A stretch of DNA of 64,000 nucleotides, from contig NZ_WVEM01000012.1 of the NCBI RefSeq assembly GCF_009847015.1, positions 80,323 through 144,322 of the forward strand, read 5' to 3'. Of the stretch, positions 56,291 through 63,879 are shown one piece after another. Under the pieces are notes generated by a model that ran no database searches, had not been told where the DNA came from, and worked only from the letters and a program-made list of their open reading frames with translations. A program made the position numbers and the translations under genes. Positions within the stretch are counted from its first letter, which is position 1; each line of letters starts with the position of its first letter. The DNA is from Sunxiuqinia indica (GTDB lineage: Bacteria; Bacteroidota; Bacteroidia; Bacteroidales; Prolixibacteraceae).

Positions 56291-58123
56291 CTATTTAGCT
56301 GGTTCATAAGCATCAATAATAAAGTCATCCAACAGCACTTTTTGCTTGCCCCGATGCCAGACATAAATCTTCAAGTTATCTTCCTTGGATCGAACTTCAG
56401 GCGTGAGGTAGTCGAACTGAATTTCATTCCAGTCTCCCCAAACGACCTCTTCGGCTTTAAGCTCGAAAGCCTGGTATTTATAAGTCTTACCCTGATGATG
56501 AAAAGCAGCCACCAATACCGGAAGTATTTCGCTGTACCCATTCGGAATAAATAACTTCACCGAACCGCTGATCCAGGCATGATCAACGTTGGTTAAGTCC
56601 TGATATTGAATATCAATTCCGGGAGAAAAATGATGCTTATCGTCAAGAACAAATACATTTTCGTGGCGTGATGAGTCCGCGGGCATTTCGTTAAACGAAT
56701 TTTTGTAAAGCGACTTACGCCGGTAATCGTTCCGGTTCTCAAAGTCCTGAAAAGTTTCTGTCGACCGATTGACCAACAGCAATTTCTTATCTTCTTCACT
56801 AACCGATGTTTGACCAAATATCGCCCAATAATAATCCCAGGTCATTCGCTCTTTACTAAGCACCTTGTTTTCGAATTGCCACGACTGAAATAAATTCAGC
56901 ACAATAAACAGCAGTGCTACCACACTGAATGCCAGTTTTCTTGTGGGGTTTACTTTTACCTTTTCGATAAAAAACCCCATTGGGATGGCGAGCAATACAT
57001 AGGCAGGAACCATTGATCGGGAGCTAAAACTGCCTCCTGCATACCACCAGGTTGTCCAGCTTGAGGCAATGTAAATATCCAGAATGATAAATATAAAGAT
57101 GGTGTAAAATACCGGCTTGTTTTTTTGATACAGATGATAAAACCCGACGAAGGAAAAGAGAATAATGGGGGTGTAAATAAACCATCCTTTTCGAAAACTA
57201 AATAAAAAATCGATAGTATACGGTGTTAGAAAGTCGAGTCCCTCACCCGGATTTGTATACGAGTAAAATAAATACTCTCCGGTAATGGCTTTCCAGTACA
57301 GGGCTTGCGGAAGAAGTGCAAGCAGAAAACAAAAACCGGCAAGCAGGATCTGTATATAGTGCGTTTTCAATTCGCTTAGTTTCTGCTTGAAATAGTTTTC
57401 CTCCCCGGCATACCACAGCAAAGGAATCAACACACAGATTCCTTCCGATGGCCTGATTAAAGTGATCATTCCGGCTGATAACCCGATAATGACAGCGTGT
57501 TTTATTTGATGATCAGCATACCATCTTATGGTGAAAAAAGTTAACAGGGCGTAAAAGGTAAACAGAAAATTATGCGACAGTAAGGTGCCATCCCAAATGG
57601 TTAAATGAAAGTAATTCGTTCCGAAAAAGATAATGACCAACAGGATGCTGGTGGTGTACTGATTGAAAAAATGAAGCAAAACTTTTGCCAAATAAACCAA
57701 GCCAATCATGGCATAAAGGAGTCCTCCCAAGGTGAGGCAATACTGATAGGGCAAGGACAAGCCATCAGCCGGATAGCCCAGCGGTTCGGCAATGAAATGA
57801 GCTAAAAAGAAAAAGGGGGAATAAAGTATGGATAAACCCATGGTATACTTAATGACCCAGTTCCCATTGCCCAAATGAACCAACTGATAAAGCGTTGACG
57901 TGGGTTGGTAGGTTTCGACTAAATTCGTGAGCCACTCCTGATTGCTTAGCCCCAAATCGGAGTAAATAAATTTTGCCGGAAGATACAAGTAGTATCCAAA
58001 CACATCCCAGGTCAATACATTTACCGGATCGATAAAAAAACGAAAGACCACCAAAATCAAGCAAAGCAATACGATCAGGTGTTTATAGGAGTAGTTGTAT
58101 TTCATATCGAAGCTGACTTTCAT
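56291..58123 (-). CDS. large polytopic membrane protein, glycosyltransferase-like
   Basis: A 610-residue protein with about ten to twelve N-terminal helices and a 200-residue C-terminal extracytoplasmic domain (from about residue 430). The helix and loop layout (FDPVNVLTWDVFGYYLYLP near the start, YWKAITGEYLFYSY, then KGWFIYTPIILFSFVGFYHL) resembles GT-C type mannosyl- or arabinosyltransferases, which add sugars from lipid carriers. The Asp in WDVFGYY is a candidate catalytic residue. An in-frame ATG at 58105 (MKYNYSYKH) is also possible. It is the last ordinary gene before the accessory array. Confidence 0.7.
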   Translation of the reverse strand: MKVSFDMKYNYSYKHLIVLLCLILVVFRFFIDPVNVLTWDVFGYYLYLPAKFIYSDLGLSNQEWLTNLVETYQPTSTLYQLVHLGNGNWVIKYTMGLSILYSPFFFLAHFIAEPLGYPADGLSLPYQYCLTLGGLLYAMIGLVYLAKVLLHFFNQYTTSILLVIIFFGTNYFHLTIWDGTLLSHNFLFTFYALLTFFTIRWYADHQIKHAVIIGLSAGMITLIRPSEGICVLIPLLWYAGEENYFKQKLSELKTHYIQILLAGFCFLLALLPQALYWKAITGEYLFYSYTNPGEGLDFLTPYTIDFLFSFRKGWFIYTPIILFSFVGFYHLYQKNKPVFYTIFIFIILDIYIASSWTTWWYAGGSFSSRSMVPAYVLLAIPMGFFIEKVKVNPTRKLAFSVVALLFIVLNLFQSWQFENKVLSKERMTWDYYWAIFGQTSVSEEDKKLLLVNRSTETFQDFENRNDYRRKSLYKNSFNEMPADSSRHENVFVLDDKHHFSPGIDIQYQDLTNVDHAWISGSVKLFIPNGYSEILPVLVAAFHHQGKTYKYQAFELKAEEVVWGDWNEIQFDYLTPEVRSKEDNLKIYVWHRGKQKVLLDDFIIDAYEPAK

Positions 58124-58133
58124 GAAACATTAA

Positions 58134-58150
58134 GGTGTTGTGTAACGGCT
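58134..58150. repeat. half-site of the attC-like repeat at the array edge
   Basis: GTGTTGTGTAACGGCTA ends in the GTAACGGC core seen at the same edge of the three complete palindromic sites of this region. No palindromic body follows; instead the TAG stop codon of the next gene lies inside it. It marks the junction between the conserved chromosome and the array. Confidence 0.5.
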
Positions 58151-58901
58151 ACTTTTGTTTTTTAAAATCGAAGCCGCAATCGAAACAATGAATTTTCTTT
58201 CTAATCAAGGGAAATGGAACCAAAAAGAATAAGGATAAAATCAAATACAACATATCCCACTTATAATCTATTGCATATCCATTCCGTGTATTAGTTGATT
58301 TGCAATTTGGGCAAATCTCAGCAAAATCGGATGAACTTTTCGGTTTATAATTGGCTACAATTTCTTTGTCCAGATAATATTCAAATGGCTTAGTCCTTAA
58401 ACACTTAAAAACATCGCCGTCAAAATCGAACAATTCAAAAAGGAAATCCTTCCAAGTAAATTCGAACTTATTATTCAATAAAAGTTGAAAATTCGTTTCA
58501 GAATCAATTATACAATCAATGTCATTCCGACTCAAAATGCCTGCTTTAATCTCCATTGGTCGATCAATCAAGGCTGGATTGTTACGAATTTCAGATTTTA
58601 TTCTTAAAACCTCCATCTGCTTTTCATATTCTGAATGCAAGATTTCGGCTATTTCGTATTTCCCATTTTCATCAAACAGGTAGCCTTCATTTATTTGTTT
58701 TAATATTTCTTTAGCAAGATCCAGTTGGTCCGAGGGAACTTTTAATTTCACTCCTCCAATTGCAACAGCCCTAAAAGGATGCACCCAAACTATATTTTCA
58801 TCAAATACAAAACAATCGATCCCTTCACGTTCTAATCTACCTTTTAAAATGTGACAGTCAATCGGACTATTCGAACGATACAACGTTTCAAGTTTAATCA
58901 T
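58149..58901 (-). CDS. array gene: DUF2007-like protein with C-terminal zinc ribbon and membrane helix
   Basis: A 250-residue protein. The N-terminal 70 residues match the DUF2007 pattern (IKLETLYRSNSPIDCHILKG, then VKLKVPSDQLDLAKEILKQ). A middle part repeats the theme (NRPMEIK-like: ALIDRPMEIKAGILSRNDID) and a C-terminal segment has CPNCKSTNTRNGYAID, a hydrophobic stretch (LYLILSLFFLVPFPLI) and HCFDCGF, so the two Cys pairs flank a membrane helix. It resembles no metabolic enzyme. It is the leftmost gene of the array and overlaps the half-site with its stop codon. Confidence 0.75.
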   Translation of the reverse strand: MIKLETLYRSNSPIDCHILKGRLEREGIDCFVFDENIVWVHPFRAVAIGGVKLKVPSDQLDLAKEILKQINEGYLFDENGKYEIAEILHSEYEKQMEVLRIKSEIRNNPALIDRPMEIKAGILSRNDIDCIIDSETNFQLLLNNKFEFTWKDFLFELFDFDGDVFKCLRTKPFEYYLDKEIVANYKPKSSSDFAEICPNCKSTNTRNGYAIDYKWDMLYLILSLFFLVPFPLIRKKIHCFDCGFDFKKQK

Positions 58902-58928
58902 CTGTATTTATTGGTTGTTTAGGTTACC

Positions 58929-59062
58929 GTTAACGGCTTAGTATCTGTTGCCGAGCGGATTTCGGGGAGCGTTCCTGTCCGAAGGACACGGAACTGCGAA
59001 ACGAGAATCCGCAGTTGGCGTACCACCGAACCCCGCCCTGCAATATGTACTGTGTTACCTGC
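58929..59062. repeat. attC-like palindromic site A
   Basis: A long imperfect inverted repeat between two array genes. The outer ends are GTTAACGG (58929-58936) and GTGTTACC (59052-59059); inner arms pair AGTATCTGTTGC with the complement of GCAATATGTACT, GCGGATT with AATCCGC, and GTTCCTGTCC (58971-58980) with GGACACGGAAC (58984-58994) as the tip. The TAA stop of the 59055-59834 gene lies in its right end. Structure and location match an integron attC site, but the classic GTTRRRY core is not exact. Confidence 0.65.
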
Positions 59063-59834
59063 TGGCTTTTAATCCTTTTGCATTGTTTTCAATTAAGTCT
59101 AACATATTTGAATCGAATCCAATAGGAATTCTTTCTAATCCAGACATTATTTCATTCTCTTCATTGATAATTACGAATGGAGAATAGTTTTCTTTAATCA
59201 TGATTTTTCCCAATATCGCATATGAAACCAAGTTTCCATTCTCTGAAATACCGTATTCTCTTTTTGCCTGAAGCTTTTCTAACACCATTTCAAGAAGTTG
59301 AATTCGTTGATTTGAATTCGTTTTATTTAACAACTCGTCCTGAAGCATAAAGAATTCAATTGTTTCAAAAGAAATTTGAATTGGAGTCTCCATTTCTCCG
59401 ATAAATGGCGGATAATAATTTTTGTCACAATTTAAAGACATTAGCTTATATCGTTCTGTAATTACATTGAAGAAATCAGTTCTTCCATAAAGTTCGTCAA
59501 ATCCATTGTTTTCGGATTTAATTCTTTCAAATCCGTCCTGTTGTAAATTAAATGCACCATAGTCAAGTATTAGCGGATATGTCAATAAAGTTTCCAATAA
59601 ACCCTCTGTAGAAATAGATTTTAATTTGCTACTTGGGATTTGGCAAGCCTGTACCTTTTCGGTTAATGATTTTAAGTCTGCCCATTCATCCGTTCCTGGA
59701 ACAATTGGATATTCGTAAGTGTCAGAAATGGAGAAAGGCATACACTCTCCTTGTTGAATAACAAGTTCGTCTTTATTACAACTAAGCAAACCAACTAAGG
59801 CAATTGTGTAAATCAATGTTTGAATGTTTTTCAT
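59055..59834 (-). CDS. array gene: lipoprotein of unknown function
   Basis: A 259-residue protein with a lipoprotein signal (LIYTIALVGLLSC, Cys at about residue 19). The mature part is mostly helical with acidic loops (FPFSISDT-like start: MPFSISDTYEYPIVPG, then IQLLEMVLEKLQAKREYG). It matches no family I recognise. Its last residues (KASR and stop) are encoded by the edge of site A. The start ATG 59834 lies just after site B on the minus strand, so the unit has almost no non-coding DNA except the site. Confidence 0.75.
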   Translation of the reverse strand: MKNIQTLIYTIALVGLLSCNKDELVIQQGECMPFSISDTYEYPIVPGTDEWADLKSLTEKVQACQIPSSKLKSISTEGLLETLLTYPLILDYGAFNLQQDGFERIKSENNGFDELYGRTDFFNVITERYKLMSLNCDKNYYPPFIGEMETPIQISFETIEFFMLQDELLNKTNSNQRIQLLEMVLEKLQAKREYGISENGNLVSYAILGKIMIKENYSPFVIINEENEIMSGLERIPIGFDSNMLDLIENNAKGLKASR

Positions 59835-59917
59835 AATTTGGTTTTTTATTGATTTCTTTTTCCAATTAGATGATTTTCAATTCATAATGGTTGCTTTTTC
59901 AAGCTTGCAGGTAACGG

Positions 59918-61605
59918 CAGTCCGTCTAAAAACCCAAACATTTTTTTCATTCATTGATGATTTCGGGCTTTTTAAGCTGCGATATGAAAATAGGGATTAA
60001 ATTTTGTTTTGATAAGCAAAAGGTGTAAAAAGTATGTATTGAAGTGATTTAGGCTCTTATTTATTGAAAAATAATGGACAAATTCTCCCAGGAGCTGCTC
60101 CCACGCTTTTTTATCAATCAGGTTGATGAGTCTTCTGAAGTTGTAGGCAATCATGGTGAATCCGAAGTCAGCTTCGGCGCTTGCAAGAAACTTTTTGGTG
60201 ATGATGTAATTGAATCCCCACTGGCGTTTAATGGTTCCAAAGGGATGTTCTACGATTGCCTGCCTTCGTTTGTACAACTTTTCACTGATTCGAACCCGTT
60301 TTTTGTTGTTTTCAATATGATCGGCGAACTCGCTACGCCTGACTTGCTTGCCATTCACAGCCGATTTCGTGCACAGGGGGCGTACCTGGCAGGTTTTGCA
60401 TTTTGGTGTTGTGTAGTTGCGGAAACGGTAGGCTGTTTCACCGGTAGCATTTTTTGCGCGGTGCCAGTAACCTGTGGTTCTTAGGGTGTGTCCTTGCAGG
60501 CAGGTATAGGTATCGGTTTTCTGATCGTAATCAAAATGCTGCACGTCGTATCTCAGGTCAGGGGCATGTGAGGCGCCGGAAAAAGGGGGAATGGCAACAA
60601 TCGCCGAAATGCCCAGAGCGTCGGCAATTGCCAGTTGGCTGCCTGTGTGGTATCCCTTGTCGTAAAGGACGGTAAAGTTGTTATGCCTTAGAATTGATTT
60701 GGCCCTTCGCAGCATCATTCCCATGGCTTTTTTATCATTGGCATTGGTTATTTTATAGTCTATCGGGATATTATTCTTGGCGTCTACGGTTGTTTGTGCT
60801 GAATACGCTACTTCGGTAATGTTATTGCGTGTAATCTGGTGTCGGCTATCAGGGTCTGATGTGGATATTTGCCTTTGTCCCGAATCCTTTAACTGTTGCT
60901 CCAGTTTCTTATATGCGTCTTTACGGCGGTTTTGCTTTTCAATTTCCTGTTCAACTTCTTTTTTTTCATCCCCGTCGCTTTGGGCCAGTACTTTGTTGTA
61001 TTCGGCCAGTTTGTTGTCGATGTATTCCAGGTGCCGGTCTATTTTCTTTTGGTTGTAATTGTTCTTTTTGCTGTTCTGAGCCCTGAGCTTGGTGCTGTCT
61101 CCTGCCAGCAGCTTACCTCCGATCAGGCCGAAATACCGGGCGATACGGACTGTTTCCCGGAATACCTTTTTGATGGCCTTTGGATTGTCCCGCCTGAAAT
61201 TGGCTATGGTGTTGTGATCGGGAGCCAGCGTTTTCAAAAGCCACATGACTTCGATGTTTCGTTTACACTCCTTCTCCAGTTGCCTCGATGAACGGATGCG
61301 GTTCAGGTACCCGTAGATAAAAAGCTTTAATAAGTCGGCAGGGTGATAAGCCGGCCTGCCGTTTTCCTGAAATTGACTTCTAAACCCGAAAGTTTCCATG
61401 TCCAGACGATCAACAAACAGATCGACCAGGCGAACCTCATTGTTGGAATCAATGGCCTGATCCAGTGATATGGGAAAAAGATGGGTTTGATGGCGATCAT
61501 GTCCCTGTATGTATTTCATGCTTTAAGACACAAAACCAATAACAGGGATCCTCCGGTAAAACGGACTTGTTATAAACAATTCAATGTGGGTTTTTAGACA
61601 GTCTG
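59918..61605 (-). mobile_element. complete IS1182-family insertion sequence, 1,688 bp
   Basis: The ends are terminal inverted repeats: 17 of the first 19 bases agree between CAGTCCGTCTAAAAACCCA (left) and CAGACTGTCTAAAAACCCA (right, complement). Both ends are flanked by ACGG (59914-59917 and 61606-61609), a 4-bp target duplication. One transposase gene fills the element. Length and gene content are those of the IS1182 family. The intact reading frame and near-perfect ends suggest recent activity. Confidence 0.85.
59972..61519 (-). CDS. IS1182-family transposase
   Basis: A 515-residue DDE transposase. The N-terminal DUF772-like part has NGRPAYHPADLLKLFIYGYL and RSSRQLEKECKRN. Catalytic candidates are the Asp in LLAGDSTKLRAQNSKK, the Asp in VLYDKGYHTGSQLAIADA and the Glu in RQAIVEHPFGTIKRQWGFN. 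A helical insert with charged residues (DKLAEYNKVLAQSDGDEKK-like) lies after the first Asp. A four-Cys group follows in TTPKCKTCQVRPLCTKSA, typical of this family. The frame is intact. Confidence 0.93.
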   Translation of the reverse strand: MKYIQGHDRHQTHLFPISLDQAIDSNNEVRLVDLFVDRLDMETFGFRSQFQENGRPAYHPADLLKLFIYGYLNRIRSSRQLEKECKRNIEVMWLLKTLAPDHNTIANFRRDNPKAIKKVFRETVRIARYFGLIGGKLLAGDSTKLRAQNSKKNNYNQKKIDRHLEYIDNKLAEYNKVLAQSDGDEKKEVEQEIEKQNRRKDAYKKLEQQLKDSGQRQISTSDPDSRHQITRNNITEVAYSAQTTVDAKNNIPIDYKITNANDKKAMGMMLRRAKSILRHNNFTVLYDKGYHTGSQLAIADALGISAIVAIPPFSGASHAPDLRYDVQHFDYDQKTDTYTCLQGHTLRTTGYWHRAKNATGETAYRFRNYTTPKCKTCQVRPLCTKSAVNGKQVRRSEFADHIENNKKRVRISEKLYKRRQAIVEHPFGTIKRQWGFNYIITKKFLASAEADFGFTMIAYNFRRLINLIDKKAWEQLLGEFVHYFSINKSLNHFNTYFLHLLLIKTKFNPYFHIAA

Positions 61606-61808
61606 ACGGTTTGGCTATGTGGAGTGCGGGACTTTGAAACGCTTCACAGTCAGGCTGCCACTGAGCCAATTCGTTTATTCACATTTTTGTTTTTTTAGTC
61701 AAGTCGTCAAAGACGAATTGGCGGTGTAGCAACGGAGAACCGCGATTGAATTACCTGCTGAACCCCGCATTACATATAGCTTTTGTTACAAACTGGGCTT
61801 TAATTTTT

Positions 61809-62918
61809 TTATTCTAGTTCTACCAATTCATAACTTGTACTTCGTCCGCCTCCTTCAGTCTTTCTCAAAATATTTTTATTTATCAAGTCCTGTATATCTC
61901 TTAACGCAGTGTCTGTTGAGCATTTGGCAATTTTTGCCCATTTTGATGAAGTCAATTTTCCATCAAATCCATCTAATAATTTATTTAGAAGTAATTTTTG
62001 CCTGTCGTTCTGTAGTTTTGTTGCATTCAAATTCCAGAATTTGTGCTTGTAGATTACTTTGCCTAAAACCTGGTTCGAAGAATTTAGAGCATTAAATAAG
62101 CACATTAAAAACCATTCCAACCAACTTGTAATTTCTACAGTTCCTTTTTGTGTCTTTTCAAGAATATCGTAGTATTGTTTCCTTTCTTTGCTTATTTGTG
62201 TAGACATGCTATAAAATCGTTGTGATATTCCATCCGATTTTGCCAATTGCATATCTGTAATTGCTCTGGCGATTCTACCATTTCCATCTTCAAAAGGGTG
62301 AATAGTGACAAACCACAAATGTGCGATTCCTGCTTTAATAACAGGGTCTTGTATTTCGTTTTTGTTGAACCATTCTAAAAATTGGGTTATTTCATTCTCA
62401 ATAGTTGAAGCGTCCGGAGCTTGATAATGAACTTTTTCTTTTCCCAAAGCACCGGAAACAACTTGCATTGGACCTGTTGAGTCGTCTCTCCAGTCTCCAA
62501 CAATTATTCTATACATTCCACTTCTTCCAGTTGGGAATAGAGCAGCATGCCAATCAAAAAGTCTTTCTTTTGTTAATGGTATAGAATAATTTTGTGTCGC
62601 ATCCACCATCATTTCTACAACTCCGTCAACATCTCTGTCGGATGGAATTAGTCCTGAAATTTCCATTCCCAAATGACGAGCCAACGATGAGCGTACTTGT
62701 TCTGGATTTAAGATTTCTCCCTCAATTTCGTTTGACTTTATAACATCAAGAGTTAATGTTTCTAGTGTTGCTTCATTTCTAAGGTCGAAGCCTAGTGATT
62801 CCATCTTACCTACAAGTTTTCCTTGTAAATTTCTTACTTTTCCTAACAACGAAAGCAGTTTTTCATTGTCCCATTTAAAGTTAGCCCAACCTTCTTTTTG
62901 GTATATATAGATTTCCAT
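61809..62918 (-). CDS. array gene: Fic-family protein with DUF4172 and winged-helix domains
   Basis: Fic enzymes usually transfer AMP to target proteins. The frame is open from TTG 62927, but ATG 62918 (MEIYIYQKEGWANF) avoids the operator and gives 369 residues. Order: DUF4172 domain (about residues 1-90, with TLDVIKSNEIEGEILN), the Fic motif in HPFEDGNGRIARA (about residue 212), and a C-terminal winged helix (residues about 310-365, with SSKWAKIAKCSTDTALRDIQ). SNEIEGE resembles the alpha-inhibitory motif (S/T)xxxE(G/N). Autoregulation via the winged helix is inferred. Confidence 0.9.
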   Translation of the reverse strand: MEIYIYQKEGWANFKWDNEKLLSLLGKVRNLQGKLVGKMESLGFDLRNEATLETLTLDVIKSNEIEGEILNPEQVRSSLARHLGMEISGLIPSDRDVDGVVEMMVDATQNYSIPLTKERLFDWHAALFPTGRSGMYRIIVGDWRDDSTGPMQVVSGALGKEKVHYQAPDASTIENEITQFLEWFNKNEIQDPVIKAGIAHLWFVTIHPFEDGNGRIARAITDMQLAKSDGISQRFYSMSTQISKERKQYYDILEKTQKGTVEITSWLEWFLMCLFNALNSSNQVLGKVIYKHKFWNLNATKLQNDRQKLLLNKLLDGFDGKLTSSKWAKIAKCSTDTALRDIQDLINKNILRKTEGGGRSTSYELVELE

Positions 62919-62998
62919 TCTCCGCAATATTTGCGATAAATATACTGCTTATTCTCCGCACATCTACCCTATTCGTTGCATATTATGCGATAAATATT
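62919..62998 (-). promoter_or_regulatory. repeated operator-like sites before the Fic gene
   Basis: A 27-base block occurs twice, at 62919-62945 and 62972-62998, with ATATTTATCGCA followed by TGC on the minus strand; most bases agree. Each block has a short palindrome: CGCAATATTTGCG in the first and GCATATTATGC in the second. A partial third copy, TTCTCCGCA, lies at 62952-62960. The first block overlaps the alternative TTG start. This layout suits dimer binding by the Fic protein winged helix or a similar regulator. Confidence 0.6.
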
Positions 62999-63037
62999 GA
63001 TGTTAATCGCCGCATGCTGTCTTTCTTAGCATTGTTT

Positions 63038-63280
63038 GTAACGGCAGTCTGTCTGAAAAGTAAAATTAAGCCATTGAGGTTTCAATATTTCATTCTTATT
63101 AAAGCCAGCTACCCAAATAATTCTTTCATGGAAAGAGGTTTTTAGACAGTCTGACGGTCACTTGTATGTGGTCGGGCGGGATTTCGAAAAGAAATCCTGT
63201 CAGACCCGCAGGAAAGTGGGCACGAGGTCTGACTTGTCAGACCGCTAAAACCCCCGCCTGCCATATACAATTTGTTAACG
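63038..63280. repeat. attC-like palindromic site C, interrupted by a 109-bp MITE
   Basis: The left core GTAACGG (63038-63044) and the body (63154-63280) are split by a small inserted element. Joined arms pair TTGTATGTGG..CGGGCGGG with the complement of CCCCGCCTGCCATATACAA. Inner hairpins are GGATTTC/GAAATCC (63179-63197) and the perfect GGTCTGAC tt GTCAGACC (63226-63243). The right core is GTTAACG (63274-63280). The site lies between the Fic gene and the 63290-63832 gene. Confidence 0.65.
63045..63153. mobile_element. 109-bp MITE with IS1182-like ends
   Basis: Ends are CAGTCTGTCTGAAAAG on the left and, as complement, CAGACTGTCTAAAAACC on the right, nearly the same as those of the IS1182 element. 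ACGG flanks both ends (63041-63044 and 63154-63157). No coding frame is present. It fits a non-autonomous element moved by the IS1182 transposase. Confidence 0.75.
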
Positions 63281-63289
63281 GTATGTAGT

Positions 63290-63832
63290 TTATTCATTTT
63301 CTTTTTCTTCGTTTACTGCACAGATTCTGTTTAGTCTCGGTTGGAGAAACCAAACTCCTATTGGAAAAATTGCAAATAGAATCAAGTCAATAAGAAATTC
63401 GGAAAACTTAGCTTCGTGTCCTAACTCAATTGATTTTAATGATTTTGGAACTTTATAAAATATGTAAATTATTCCCCAAAAGGTAAATGGAAACGAAACA
63501 AACGAAAGCCACATTGGAACAATATTTTTTTCAAGTCCAAGTCTTTGTAAATTTAAAAGCGAGTATCCAAGAATGCATGAAATGCCAGCGATAATTATCA
63601 AGTACTTTTTAAAGTGATATGGATTGTCAGAAATTTGATTTAAAAAGATTCCAATTGTCATAAACCACAAAAAGAATAAGACTAGCAAAATTATTGTCGA
63701 TGCAACGGTAAGTTCAATCGGAGTCAATTTTCCAATACTTAATTCCATCTCTTGAAATACAAAAATTAAAATGTAGAAAAATGTCAGAATACTGAAAACT
63801 TGCCAATGTCTCAATTTTATAATTCTTTCCAT
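63290..63832 (-). CDS. array gene: integral membrane protein of unknown function
   Basis: A 180-residue protein with four or five hydrophobic helices (VFSILTFFYILIFVFQEM, ILLVLFFLWFMTIGIFLN, LIIIAGISCILGYSLLNL, PMWLSFVSFPFTFWGIIYIF, FLIDLILFAIFPIGVWFLQ) and short charged loops. The N terminus has RIIKLRHWQ. It matches no family I recognise. It is AT-rich, in the same orientation as the other array genes and flanked by site C and an IS3 element. Confidence 0.7.
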   Translation of the reverse strand: MERIIKLRHWQVFSILTFFYILIFVFQEMELSIGKLTPIELTVASTIILLVLFFLWFMTIGIFLNQISDNPYHFKKYLIIIAGISCILGYSLLNLQRLGLEKNIVPMWLSFVSFPFTFWGIIYIFYKVPKSLKSIELGHEAKFSEFLIDLILFAIFPIGVWFLQPRLNRICAVNEEKENE

Positions 63833-63879
63833 ATCTGTCGATTAAAGTCTAATTTTAGTGCGTGTTCTTTTTTTCACTA

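Larger units (their letters stand above)
59911..61790. repeat. attC-like palindromic site B, interrupted by an IS1182 element
   Basis: The left core GTAACGG (59911-59917) and the rest of the site (61606-61790) are split by the insertion sequence. Joined, the arms pair GGCTATGTGGAGTGCGGGAC with the complement of CCCCGCATTACATATAGC and end at a tip arm CCAATTCGT with ACGAATTGG. The right edge is TTTTGTTAC (61781-61789). The site separates the lipoprotein gene from the Fic gene. Confidence 0.65.

Noticed and set aside
60074..61291. Plus-strand frames inside the IS1182 transposase, up to 136 codons.
   Set aside because: Cys/Phe-rich shadows of the transposase gene with no homology pattern.
61809..62918. 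Fic gene considered as the toxin of a toxin-antitoxin pair.
   Set aside because: No small antitoxin gene flanks it; the DUF4172-Fic-winged-helix form is a single-gene type with an apparent internal inhibitory motif.
62919..62998. Repeats before the Fic gene considered as a CRISPR array.
   Set aside because: Only two full copies, irregular spacing and no cas genes; operator sites explain them better.
58134..63832. Accessory region considered as a retron, diversity-generating or phage-defence island.
   Set aside because: No reverse transcriptase, template repeat, nuclease or phage gene is present; only Fic could have a defence role.
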